This document shows positions 43,261 to 51,969 of a stretch of DNA of 64,000 nucleotides, one piece after another. The stretch covers positions 62,001 through 126,000 of the forward strand of contig NZ_JAWDKB010000002.1 in the NCBI RefSeq assembly GCF_032714495.1, given 5' to 3'. The translations under genes were made by a program, and so were the position numbers. The notes beneath the pieces are model-generated. The model was given only the letters and a program-made list of their open reading frames with translations, searched no databases and was not told the origin of the DNA. The stretch's first letter is position 1. Each line of letters starts with the position of its first letter. This DNA is from Methanorbis rubei (GTDB lineage Archaea; Halobacteriota; Methanomicrobia; Methanomicrobiales; Methanocorpusculaceae).

Positions 43261-45062
43261 CCGAAACAAAAAATTTCATTGACCGGCTTCTCTTCAACAA
43301 ACAGATGGCCGGAACGCTTCGTTCAGCCCACATCACCGTTCCGGTCGATCAGTACATGATGCTGACCGTTCTTCTTACGGTTCTTTCAGCTCTCCTCATG
43401 ATGATGGTCGGAGTTCTGTTCTTTGTCTTTGACATCAGCTTCAATCCGATTCCGTTTCTTCCCCAGTGGCTTGTGATGCTGTTCGCTGTAGTCCTCGCCC
43501 CTGCCGGCGTTTTTGCCGCACTCTACTACTATCCGCAGCTTGAGGCGCAGGGAAGAAAAACGAAAATCGACATGGACCTGCCGTATGCAATCACCTACAT
43601 GCAGGCCCTTTCTTCCACGATCACGCTCTACGACATTTTCCGCAGCGTCTACGACGCGGCTGATCTCTACGGCGAAGTCTCCAAAGAGTGCGGACTCATC
43701 GTCCGGGATGTGGAGTTGTTCGGCGAGGACCTTCTGACCGCGATGGAGAACACCATCTCGGTCACACCTTCGGAAAACTTTCGCGAACTCTTGAACGATC
43801 TGATGCTGGTCTACCGCTCGGGCGGCAACCTCACGAACTTTTTCAATGCAAAGTCTGAGTCGTACCGCGAACTCGCAAGACAGGAGCTTGAAGCACTGCT
43901 GCAGTTTCTGGAGATGATCGCAGAAATTTATGTGACCGCGTTTGTCGCAGGACCCATTGCTATCATCATCATGCTGGTCGCCCAAAATCTTTCCGGCCAG
44001 AGTACACTTGCAGGAATCATGCCTCTGATGTACATCGGGCTTCCGCTCGGAGCAATTGCTCTCATCTTCATTCTCTACATTCTTCTGCCGCCCGACAACC
44101 TTGACATCACCCGCCGCGAAGTAAGAGACAGCGAGTACGGCACTGAACTTCTCACTCCGGGCGTTGAGACAGCACCTGATGCCGCGTTCATCAAACAGCT
44201 GAACAACCGCAAGCAGATGCTCAAACTTCTCGAAATTGTCAGGCACCCGATCAAATTTTTCATCTCAGACTACACGATCCCGATGATTGTCGGTTGCATT
44301 CTTGCAGCTGTTGTGTTCCTCTCCTACCTGACCGGAGCGTTTGCAAACATCTTTTCCAGTTTCACCTTCCAGTCTCTCATCTGCATTATGGGAATAGCCG
44401 CGATGTTTCCTCTGATGACTGCGTATGAGATCCGCCGCAGATATGTGAACAAGGTTGAGACCCAGCTGCCGGAATTTCTGCGTGAGATTGCTGACATGCG
44501 TGATATCGGCATGACCCTTCAGGGAGCCATCTTCATGATCTCAGGCAACAAGACCGGTGTGCTCTCCTCTGAGATAAGAGTGGTGTCTGATGAACTCAAA
44601 TACGGTTCATCGCTTGCGGGGGCACTTGTCAGAATGGAGGAGCGTATCGGTCTTGTCTCGGTGAAGCGGGCCATCTCACTTCTGGTAAAAGCGAGCGAGG
44701 TGACTGATTACATCAGGGAAATTTTAACAATTGCAATAGCGGACCTCGAACATTATCTGAAGATGAAGTCAAAGCGGCTGAATGTTTCGTTCGTGTATCT
44801 GGCGGTAATCTATCTGTCGTTTGGTATCTATCTCTACTCGGCGTACCAGATGAACGTCGCGTTCATCTCCAGTTTTTCTGCGTATGATATCAGTTTTGAT
44901 CTCACTTCGAACAAGACCGATATGTTTCACATCGGTATCATTCTTGCATTCTTCTCCGGCATTATGGCAGGCCAGCTCTCGGCGAACAGTATTCTCTGCG
45001 GGCTGAAACACTCGATCATTCTCCTCTCGGCAACGATTGTGATGTTTGTCTTTATTCTTTAG
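43257..45062 (+). CDS. Pilus platform membrane protein (TadC/ArlJ family)
   Basis: 601 residues with two T2SSF-type domains and about nine TM helices. Soluble helical parts (for example DMDLPYAITYMQALSSTI and LPEFLREIADMRDIGMTLQG) mark the two repeats. The protein is the membrane anchor around which pilins polymerise and works with the ATPase encoded just before it. The start overlaps the ATPase stop by 4 bases. Confidence 0.94.
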   Translation: MTETKNFIDRLLFNKQMAGTLRSAHITVPVDQYMMLTVLLTVLSALLMMMVGVLFFVFDISFNPIPFLPQWLVMLFAVVLAPAGVFAALYYYPQLEAQGRKTKIDMDLPYAITYMQALSSTITLYDIFRSVYDAADLYGEVSKECGLIVRDVELFGEDLLTAMENTISVTPSENFRELLNDLMLVYRSGGNLTNFFNAKSESYRELARQELEALLQFLEMIAEIYVTAFVAGPIAIIIMLVAQNLSGQSTLAGIMPLMYIGLPLGAIALIFILYILLPPDNLDITRREVRDSEYGTELLTPGVETAPDAAFIKQLNNRKQMLKLLEIVRHPIKFFISDYTIPMIVGCILAAVVFLSYLTGAFANIFSSFTFQSLICIMGIAAMFPLMTAYEIRRRYVNKVETQLPEFLREIADMRDIGMTLQGAIFMISGNKTGVLSSEIRVVSDELKYGSSLAGALVRMEERIGLVSVKRAISLLVKASEVTDYIREILTIAIADLEHYLKMKSKRLNVSFVYLAVIYLSFGIYLYSAYQMNVAFISSFSAYDISFDLTSNKTDMFHIGIILAFFSGIMAGQLSANSILCGLKHSIILLSATIVMFVFIL

Positions 45063-45071
45063 GAAAAAATC

Positions 45072-45494
45072 ATGAGCTGCGATACATCTGACAATGCAAT
45101 CACCTCGGTTGTGGGTGAGATGCTGATTTTAGTTCTGGTGATAATTTTAGTTTCACTGTTTGCAACGTCTGCGTTCAATCTTCTGCCTGGCGACCGCGAA
45201 ACGGTCGCGACCGTTTCGATGAGCCACAATGATTCCCATCTGATCTTCTGGCACAAGGGAGGCGACTGGGTGGACAAAAAAGATCTGACGATTACGGCAA
45301 CGCCGAAAGCCGGCGGTGATCGGATTACTCTTCCAATCGATGAAGTGTCTGATTACTCAGGAAGTCCGGTCGAGGTGTTTGATCTCGGCGGAAGCATCAC
45401 CACAAAGACGGAAAATCTCAGTGAAGGAGTCGTCTACGAAATACGGGTCACAACCCCGAAGAATGTCATCTATGCAAGGGAGTTTACCCGATGA
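45072..45494 (+). CDS. Archaeal type IV pilin, small type A-like
   Basis: 140 residues. N-terminus DNAITSVVGEMLILVLVIIL; the Glu after VVG mirrors the Glu5 found in many type IV pilins. Type A features: LIFWHKGGDWVDKKDLTITA and an end in TTPKNVIYAREFTR. Starts 9 bases after the platform gene and overlaps the next gene by 4. Likely a minor pilin. Confidence 0.85.
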   Translation: MSCDTSDNAITSVVGEMLILVLVIILVSLFATSAFNLLPGDRETVATVSMSHNDSHLIFWHKGGDWVDKKDLTITATPKAGGDRITLPIDEVSDYSGSPVEVFDLGGSITTKTENLSEGVVYEIRVTTPKNVIYAREFTR

Positions 45495-46240
45495 AATCCG
45501 ATCACGATGAGGCGGTCTCGACCGTAATTGCCCTGATGCTGATTCTTGCGATTCTTTCGACATGCGTTGCCGTCTACTCGGCAACCTATGTCCCGGGACT
45601 CAAACAGCAGTCTGAGATTTTGCACAACGGCGAGGTGCAGTATGCATTCCAGCGTCTCTCTTCTGATGTTGATAATCTCTACTCGCTTGGCCGGTCTGCC
45701 CAGTTCTCTGAACCCGTTCCTCTTGGCGGCGGAGACATTCTCTTAAGCCCCGTGAAGTCGAGCGGAACGATTGAACTTCACCAGAAAAACATTGCTAACA
45801 TTACTGTCGGCAGCGACGAGTTTGAAATTGGGACAACCTCTGTTTCCTACACGCCATCGTACTCTTCATGGGAGCTTCAAGGCTACCTGTATCAGAATGG
45901 TGTCGTCTGGATTACGAAAGGCACCAAGAAAACTCCTGCTGATCTTATCCTTCATACGGTCAAGATGGGAACAGATCAGGAGAACGAGACGATCAACAGA
46001 TCGCTTGATGCGATGCGTCCGGTCCGATCTGGTGAAAACTACACGATGCAGATTGTATCGATGACTCCTGCTGACGAAAAAAGTTCTGTGACCGGTTCAG
46101 GGATTGCAAAAATTCGGTTGAACGCAACCGAAGAGACGAGATATTATGAGAATACACTGGTAACGTTCGACTCTGAATCAATTCTCTCTTCAGTAAACGT
46201 CACGCTGAAAATTCTGCGCATTGAGGTGAGTGTTGCATGA
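45491..46240 (+). CDS. Pilin-like protein, divergent
   Basis: 249 residues. The N-terminus DEAVSTVIALMLILAILSTC is pilin-like but lacks the SPVVG block. The body (VQYAFQRLSSDVDNLYSLGR, then beta-rich) resembles neither type A nor type B. It may be a minor or tip pilin. It is coupled by 4-base overlaps to the pilins on both sides. Confidence 0.78.
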   Translation: MKSDHDEAVSTVIALMLILAILSTCVAVYSATYVPGLKQQSEILHNGEVQYAFQRLSSDVDNLYSLGRSAQFSEPVPLGGGDILLSPVKSSGTIELHQKNIANITVGSDEFEIGTTSVSYTPSYSSWELQGYLYQNGVVWITKGTKKTPADLILHTVKMGTDQENETINRSLDAMRPVRSGENYTMQIVSMTPADEKSSVTGSGIAKIRLNATEETRYYENTLVTFDSESILSSVNVTLKILRIEVSVA

Positions 46241-46707
46241 CCCGCGACTCTGCCGTGTCTCCGGTTGTCGGCGTCATGCTGCTTCTTGTTCTCGTCATCA
46301 TCTTCACTGCGGTTCTTGCTGCCTATGCAGGCGGCCTTGCCCAGACGTCAGCACCTTCTCCATCGGTTGAGATTGCCGCCGGTAGTTCTGGCAGCGGCGA
46401 AGATTTTTCTCTCATCTTCGAACATCGCGGAGGCGAGGCCCTTCCTGCTGCTGACTCCAAGATCACCGCATTCATCGACTCGCATGAGAGTTCCTTCCTG
46501 GCTTCCGCTATCGCCGAAGGCAGCAGCTGGCGTGCCGGAGAGATCGTCAGCACGAAAAATCTCACCGAAACTGCATCACTCCTCAAAATTTCCGAGAGTC
46601 AGCTCACCCAGTACATCAAACGCTCCACCCCTCTTGAGCTTCGCATCTATCATCTCCCTACCAACTCGATTCTCTTCAAAGACACCATCCTTCTGGAGGA
46701 ACCATGA
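46237..46707 (+). CDS. Archaeal type IV pilin, type A (pair 5)
   Basis: 156 residues. N-terminus DSAVSPVVGVMLLLVLVIIF. Type A features: LIFEHRGGEALPAADSKITA and an end in IYHLPTNSILFKDTILLEEP. Overlaps its type B partner by 4 bases. Confidence 0.87.
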   Translation: MTRDSAVSPVVGVMLLLVLVIIFTAVLAAYAGGLAQTSAPSPSVEIAAGSSGSGEDFSLIFEHRGGEALPAADSKITAFIDSHESSFLASAIAEGSSWRAGEIVSTKNLTETASLLKISESQLTQYIKRSTPLELRIYHLPTNSILFKDTILLEEP

Positions 46708-47177
46708 TGAAAAAAACCGATTCCGCAGTCTCCGAGGTTGTCGGCGTTCTCTTAATGCTGACGATCACGCTCATTCTTGTGAGTCTTGTGGCCGTTTCCA
46801 TGAACAGTGCGGTCAGCAGTACCGAAAAACCAATTACTGCTACGATCATCGCGTCAGGTGTTCACGGTAAAAACATCACCTTCGAAAACACTGCCGGCGA
46901 TGCTTTTGTCCTGAATCAGATTGAACTTCGTCTCGGCATCCGCGAGTATCCTTCACAGTACACAACGCTCCGAAACACCGCCGAGAAAGAGCGGCTGATA
47001 AGTTACTCGGATTCTCCGACGATCGCCCTTGGCGACCGGTTTTACATTGAGTCAGAAGGGGGTGAAAAACTTCGGTGGGGTTCCTTTGAGATCTCTTCCG
47101 GCAGTCATCTGACGTACCGGTTCTATGATCTCCGGACCGGCAGCCCGATCTCCTCAGGTGAAATTTCTGTACCGTAA
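46704..47177 (+). CDS. Archaeal type IV pilin, type B (pair 5)
   Basis: 157 residues; two adjacent ATG codons (46704, 46707) allow either start. N-terminus DSAVSEVVGVLLMLTITLIL, with Glu in place of Pro. Type B features: ITFENTAGDAFVLNQIELRL, IALGDRFYIESEGG, and an end in FYDLRTGSPISSGEISV. Last gene of the operon. Confidence 0.87.
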   Translation: MMKKTDSAVSEVVGVLLMLTITLILVSLVAVSMNSAVSSTEKPITATIIASGVHGKNITFENTAGDAFVLNQIELRLGIREYPSQYTTLRNTAEKERLISYSDSPTIALGDRFYIESEGGEKLRWGSFEISSGSHLTYRFYDLRTGSPISSGEISVP

Positions 47178-47219
47178 ACTGAACAATTAATGTTATGTAA
47201 CAAAATAGTGTGATTAACC

Positions 47220-48206
47220 ATGAAGTATATATTTCTCATCGTCCTGATTCTCTGTCTATTCGCCGGAACCGTCAATGCAGAAGAGTGGAAACCCGTCTCC
47301 ATTGTTGATGATTATGGATATGTTTCCCAGATATCTTCCAAGCCCGAGACTATCGTCTCTCTTGCACCCACAAATACAGAAATTCTCTTCGCCCTGGGCC
47401 TTGGAGACAAAGTGGTCGGTGTAACCGAGTACTGCAGCTATCCTGAGGAAGCAAGAACAAAACCGATTGTCGGTGGTTACTCAACCATCAACATCGAAAA
47501 AATTGTTGCACAAAATCCTGATATTATTTTTGGAAATACCCTCAATGGAAAGGAAAACATCGAACATCTGAGAGAACTTGGGTTTACGGTTATCTGCCTG
47601 AATCCTGACAGTGTTTCAGGAACATACTCGGCAATCAGTACCATTGGTTCTGCCGCCGGATGTCCCGATGTTGCAGAGAGCTACATTCTTTCCATGCAGA
47701 AAAAAATTGACAATGTTACTCAGTCGGTTGGAAACACTACTACGGTTCCGTCGGTTGCTCACATGCTGAGTGTTGATCCTTACTGGGTCTCGGGAAACTC
47801 CACATTTCAGAATGAACTGATTGAACTTGCCGGAGGAAAAAACATTTTTTCCGATGTGAACGGATGGGGCGTTGTGAATATTGAGCGGCTGATAACAGCA
47901 GATCCCGACATCATTCTCGTGAGTTCCGGATCCGGCATGGGTGAGGATAATGGAAATGTTCTCCTCAACACACTTGTATCAGACCCCCGTCTGTCCCAGT
48001 TGTCGGCGATAAAATCAAATCGTTTGTTTGTTGTGGATTCTGATACATTTAATCGCGGAGGCCCCCGCATTGTTGATGCTTTAGAAGAGCTCTCGGTCAT
48101 CATCCCCTCTTCAGGCTCCGGCTCTCCGACTCCGACCACTGCATCCGGATTTGGAGGTTTGGTTTTGTGTATTGCTCTTGCAGGAATTTTTCTGCGGAGA
48201 AAATAA
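47220..48206 (+). CDS. btuF: Cobalamin-type ABC substrate-binding protein with C-terminal anchor
   Basis: 328 residues. Signal peptide MKYIFLIVLILCLFAGTVNA. The BtuF fold shows ETIVSLAPTNTEILFALGLG, VVGVTEYCSYPEEA, PDIIFGNTLNG and VVNIERLITADPDIILVSSG. The C-terminus is a Ser/Pro/Thr linker, then ASGFGGLVLCIALAGIFLRRK, again a PGF-CTERM-like anchor. It captures corrinoid outside the cell. The matching permease, ATPase and a TIM-barrel gene lie on the opposite strand, ending 5 bases away tail to tail. It has its own start 42 bases after the pilus operon. Confidence 0.88.
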   Translation: MKYIFLIVLILCLFAGTVNAEEWKPVSIVDDYGYVSQISSKPETIVSLAPTNTEILFALGLGDKVVGVTEYCSYPEEARTKPIVGGYSTINIEKIVAQNPDIIFGNTLNGKENIEHLRELGFTVICLNPDSVSGTYSAISTIGSAAGCPDVAESYILSMQKKIDNVTQSVGNTTTVPSVAHMLSVDPYWVSGNSTFQNELIELAGGKNIFSDVNGWGVVNIERLITADPDIILVSSGSGMGEDNGNVLLNTLVSDPRLSQLSAIKSNRLFVVDSDTFNRGGPRIVDALEELSVIIPSSGSGSPTPTTASGFGGLVLCIALAGIFLRRK

Positions 48207-48210
48207 CTCC

Positions 48211-48939
48211 TTATTTTTTCAATCCATTGAGATATGCCAGGCTCTTTTCGACAGACTCCATTTTTGCAACCTCGATAATCGCAGTTGTTGATCCTATCCT
48301 CGGAAGAACTTTGGAAAAATCGATGCTGCCTGTTCCACATGCCAGATGTTCGTCTCCTGTTCCATGATTGTCATGCAGATGAAAATGATCCGGCTGCCTG
48401 TCAAGAAATTCAAAAAGTGTTCCTGTGAGATGGGCATGACCAACATCCAGGGCAAACCCAAGACCTGATGACCGAATTTCTTCTAAAAGATCAGGTGTCT
48501 GAAAGTAACAGCAGGTCCAGCTTCCGAGATTTTCTATGACAAACTTGATTGAAAAATCCTGCTGCATTTTTCCGATCTCTATGATCGAACGGGATAATGC
48601 GTCACCTGCTGCGGGTCTGTCAGAGTCTATCAGGCAGAATCCCGGATGAATCACCAGTTTTTCTGCCCCGATCCGGTCGCCGAGTACAGCAGTTTCCCGC
48701 AGTACTTCCAGACTTGCCTGGCGCATGGGTTCAAACGGAATGGCAATATTTCCGTCTCCGGTCGGAGCATGGATTGTGTACCGAAGATCAAAGGAGTCAC
48801 AAATGTCGGCATGAGAAAATAGCGAATGGTTTGCATCACACTGAATCTCAACAAGATTGGTAATCAGGGAAAAATCTTCCAGAACATCAGCAAGACAGTC
48901 TGCCATTCTGCAGTTGGTTGAGACACCAAACCGGTTCAT
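48211..48939 (-). CDS. Sugar phosphate isomerase/epimerase-like TIM-barrel protein
   Basis: 242 residues of the AP endonuclease 2 type barrel. Likely metal ligands are in YTIHAPTGDG, KLVIHPGFC, FVIENLGSW, GFALDVGHAHLTG, FHLHDNHG and AIIEVAKM. The reaction is unknown. The start overlaps the stop of the ABC ATPase gene by 4 bases, so it belongs to the cobalamin-type operon and may act on the imported cobamide or its nucleotide loop sugar. That role is inferred from position only. Confidence 0.8.
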   Translation of the reverse strand: MNRFGVSTNCRMADCLADVLEDFSLITNLVEIQCDANHSLFSHADICDSFDLRYTIHAPTGDGNIAIPFEPMRQASLEVLRETAVLGDRIGAEKLVIHPGFCLIDSDRPAAGDALSRSIIEIGKMQQDFSIKFVIENLGSWTCCYFQTPDLLEEIRSSGLGFALDVGHAHLTGTLFEFLDRQPDHFHLHDNHGTGDEHLACGTGSIDFSKVLPRIGSTTAIIEVAKMESVEKSLAYLNGLKK

Positions 48940-50156
48940 GGAAGAATCCTGGATAAAAGTTCAGGAATGTTGGAGACAGTAAAAGCTCCTTTTCTGATCA
49001 GATCTTTTTTTATTTCCTCTGCGGCTCCCTTGGTATAATCCTGTATCTCTCCAATGAAGTAGACGGGTTTTGTTGTCTCTTTGAGAATTTCCAAGTTTGC
49101 GAGATTTCCATATCCGATCGGCATTCCGGTAACAACTATCACATCAGTATCTTTGATGATCTGTGATACCTGATCGATTGAGTTGTCTGATATTTTTTCA
49201 AAGGGAGTTTCCCGGACTGTTTCAATACCCAGTACACGTGTGGTTAATGCATCCGTGTCATTTGCAGCAAGTACTCCTGCTGTTATCTGACAACCGCGGG
49301 AGTACAGGGTATGCAGCAGATCAGTTCCTGTTCCGCCGCCCGAGATAACATGGACCCGGAGAGATACCTGTTCTTCTTTTCCGGTATATGCAGGGATGAG
49401 ATGAGGTTTTCCGGTATTTGGATGGATGCATGCAATCATGTCCACCTGAAAGCAGGCACCAATCATTTCAGTGGTCAGCACCTCTGCCGGAGTTCCGTCC
49501 GCAAGGATTGTTCCCTTTCCCATCAGAATTAACCGGTCACAAAACTGTGCAGCAAGGTTAAGATCATGGAACACTCCGACCACGGTAATTTTCGGGGTGA
49601 GGTTTTGAATGAGAGACAGAATTTCGATCTGGTGCTGGATATCCAGATGGGAGGTTGGTTCGTCCAGCAGGAGAATCTTGGGTTGTTGGGCAAGTGTTCG
49701 TGCTATCAGTACCCTCTGACGTTCTCCTCCTGATACTTCGGTTATCAGACGACCGGCAAGATGAGTTGTGTTTGTAATCTGCATCATCTCATCTGCAATC
49801 TTCAGATCTTCAGCTGACAACGGATTCAGGCGGCCTGCGTACGGATGGCGTCCCATGAGAACAATTTCCCGGACGGTAAACGGGAACACCACGTCTGTTT
49901 CTTGTCTGACGCATCCGAGATTTTTTGCAAATGTGCGGGAGTCATACTCCTCAAGCTTGTGTTCGTTGAGATACACCGTCCCCTGATTCGGCGAAAGAAT
50001 CCTGGACAGGGTTTTGAGAAGTGTAGATTTTCCGCATCCGTTTTTTCCGAGAATCCCGACAAAAGATCCCGCCTCCACCGTCATGGACAGATTGTGAATA
50101 ACGGTAAAATCTTCGTAACCGGCGACGATTTCTTTCACTCTAAGAATCGGTGTCAT
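48936..50156 (-). CDS. btuD: ABC ATPase (BtuD type) with extra C-terminal domain
   Basis: 406 residues. Residues 1-255 are a standard importer ATPase: Walker A GKNGCGKST, Q-loop GCVRQETDVVFPF, signature VSGGERQRVLIARTL, Walker B LLDEPTSHLD, H-loop VFHDLNLAAQF. Residues about 260-406 are an added domain with VHVISGGGTGTDLLHTLYSR, VLAANDTDALTTRVLGIETV and VIVVTGMPIGYGNLANLEIL, a Rossmann-like alternation. Such extensions occur on some archaeal cobalamin ATPases; I know no proven role. It overlaps permease and TIM-barrel genes by 4 bases each. Confidence 0.9.
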   Translation of the reverse strand: MTPILRVKEIVAGYEDFTVIHNLSMTVEAGSFVGILGKNGCGKSTLLKTLSRILSPNQGTVYLNEHKLEEYDSRTFAKNLGCVRQETDVVFPFTVREIVLMGRHPYAGRLNPLSAEDLKIADEMMQITNTTHLAGRLITEVSGGERQRVLIARTLAQQPKILLLDEPTSHLDIQHQIEILSLIQNLTPKITVVGVFHDLNLAAQFCDRLILMGKGTILADGTPAEVLTTEMIGACFQVDMIACIHPNTGKPHLIPAYTGKEEQVSLRVHVISGGGTGTDLLHTLYSRGCQITAGVLAANDTDALTTRVLGIETVRETPFEKISDNSIDQVSQIIKDTDVIVVTGMPIGYGNLANLEILKETTKPVYFIGEIQDYTKGAAEEIKKDLIRKGAFTVSNIPELLSRILP

Positions 50157-51100
50157 GATCGCGTCCTCCGTCTGAGGAGATAAATGAAGAACGGAGCTCC
50201 GAAAAATGCGGTGATAATGCCGACGGGAACTTCTGCCGGAAGTGTTCTTGCCACTGTGTCTGCCCAGATTAGCAGAAGAGCGCCGGCCATCATGGACCCG
50301 GGAATGAGAGTCCGGTGATCAGGACCAAGAACCGTTCGCATGATATGAGGGACGATAAGTCCGATAAATCCTATACACCCTGCAATGGAAACGGCAATTG
50401 CACTAATAAATGCCGAAGCCAGTAACAAAATCCGTTTGGTTTTCTCTGTATTGACACCAAGATGTACTGCATCTTCTTCTCCCAGAGCCATGATGTTCAG
50501 GTCGCGGGAAAAGAAAAATACCAGAATACAGGCCAGCGGAATCAGCAGTGCGAGATACACGCTGTTCCAGTGAATGTTCCATAATCCTCCCATCGTCCAG
50601 AATACAATCTGCTGAAGACTGTTTCCTGAGATGTACATGAGAAAGGACAGTACTGCGGAGAGGAAGAGGGAGACTGCAACTCCGCAAAGAAGCAGCGTCT
50701 CTACTGATACTCTTCCGTTTCTTACGGCGAGACTGTAGACAAGTACTGTTGACGCTGTGGCTCCGAGAAATGCAAACACAAGGATGCCCAGTCCTCCGAG
50801 AAATACAATTGCTGCTGCAGCCCCAATAGCTCCACCCGACGATGTTCCAATAATGTACGGGTCAGCCATGGGATTGCGAAACAATCCCTGCATGACACAT
50901 CCGGCTGCTGCAAGTCCCATTCCGACAAGTGCAGCTCCCAGCACTCGGGGAAGCCGCACATCTAAGATCAGTTTTTGCATAATGTCCTGATCAAAGCTGA
51001 AGATAGACAGCCCGGAAACCCCGATGCAGGTGGCAACAAGAATACTCCCAAGAAGTGTGAGAAACAGGAGAGAGAGGGAAACAACCGACCGGTGGAACAT
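50153..51100 (-). CDS. btuC: Cobalamin-type ABC permease (BtuC/FecCD)
   Basis: 315 residues, about ten TM helices. Motifs: LDVRLPRVLGAALVGMGLAA, a GLFRNPMADPYIIGTSSGG-type coupling segment, and CIGFIGLIVPHIMRTVLGPD. First gene of the minus-strand operon permease-ATPase-TIM barrel. A minus-strand TATA-like element lies in the A/T-rich sequence 51105-51130. It should import corrinoid delivered by the BtuF-like protein. Confidence 0.9.
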   Translation of the reverse strand: MFHRSVVSLSLLFLTLLGSILVATCIGVSGLSIFSFDQDIMQKLILDVRLPRVLGAALVGMGLAAAGCVMQGLFRNPMADPYIIGTSSGGAIGAAAAIVFLGGLGILVFAFLGATASTVLVYSLAVRNGRVSVETLLLCGVAVSLFLSAVLSFLMYISGNSLQQIVFWTMGGLWNIHWNSVYLALLIPLACILVFFFSRDLNIMALGEEDAVHLGVNTEKTKRILLLASAFISAIAVSIAGCIGFIGLIVPHIMRTVLGPDHRTLIPGSMMAGALLLIWADTVARTLPAEVPVGIITAFFGAPFFIYLLRRRTRS

Positions 51101-51180
51101 TAAGTCAATATATTTTTCTTATATCAAATAAATATGTCTAAATGAAATATGTGTCGCATGCAAAACGTTGCCGAACAAAT

Positions 51181-51960
51181 TTACGGACAAATTTCTTCAT
51201 CCGAATTCTCCCTTTTCCAACTGACCTTCTGACCGGTGGAGTAGATTCTGTCCATATCCAGTCCCTGTACAATCCTTTTTGCATGATCTGCATCACGAAT
51301 CACAAACGAGGAGATGTCATCAACGCCGAACTCGAAAAGTGTTGGAGCAAGAGGTGTTGAAGGGCCCACGATAACCACGTTCTCCGCATCTTTTGCCAGC
51401 TTCAGATATCTTGGCAGGGTTTTGTAGATGATGCTTGCGCAGGTAATGAACACGAAGTCAGCCTCCGGTATCAGATAATCACTCGCTGGTTCCGGATAAT
51501 CCTCGGGTCCCGGCGTCATTTCAACAATCGAAAGATCACAAACCGGTGCAAACAACTGTTCCAGATGCGGAAAGTGGCCGACGACACAGACTTTTTTGTT
51601 TTTGATCCTGTTCTGGGACATGATGAAGGGATCATTTTTCCGGTCCTCGGTGATTCTGGATGCCGAAAGTTCGACGCCATTCGAGGTTGTTACTTCCGGA
51701 TTATTGTAATAGGCATTGATCGCCGCAAGGCCGATTGATGCCTCCACATAGTTCCAGGATTTCACCGCCTCGGCAAGCTCACGAAGCGGCATGCCAAGTT
51801 CGCGGCGCAGGAGCCCTGGACGGCTGTCGATAGGGATCAGTCCTGCAGTTCCGGCACCGCTGCCGCTTCTGACAAAAGAGGTGTAGCAGCCGTTAATCAG
51901 ATCGTCAACAGTGCATTCCGCGGGAATCCCTGCAATAATTTCATCGTAAATTTTCCACAT
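51181..51960 (-). CDS. DUF364 putative heavy-metal chelation protein
   Basis: 259 residues. The N-terminal DUF4213-like part has GCYTSFVRSGSGAGTAGLIP and VEASIGLAAINAYYN. The C-terminal DUF364 part, a Rossmann-like domain, has KKVCVVGHFPHLEQL, SIVEMTPGPEDYPEPASDYL, FVFITCASIIYKTLPRYLKL and VVIVGPSTPLAP. Structures of relatives suggested metal chelation, hence the family name; no reaction is proven. gagga precedes its ATG. It is the last of a three-gene operon with a GTPase and a soluble ABC ATPase. Confidence 0.85.
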   Translation of the reverse strand: MWKIYDEIIAGIPAECTVDDLINGCYTSFVRSGSGAGTAGLIPIDSRPGLLRRELGMPLRELAEAVKSWNYVEASIGLAAINAYYNNPEVTTSNGVELSASRITEDRKNDPFIMSQNRIKNKKVCVVGHFPHLEQLFAPVCDLSIVEMTPGPEDYPEPASDYLIPEADFVFITCASIIYKTLPRYLKLAKDAENVVIVGPSTPLAPTLFEFGVDDISSFVIRDADHAKRIVQGLDMDRIYSTGQKVSWKRENSDEEICP

Positions 51961-51969
51961 AATATTTCC

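Noticed and set aside
43386-44246. 286-residue minus-strand open frame
   Set aside because: Antisense to the platform protein gene, which is well supported.
47178-51180. Cobalamin riboswitch upstream of the cobalamin-type genes
   Set aside because: The gaps before btuF (42 bases) and btuC (about 80 bases) are too short, and no B12-box-like sequence is visible.
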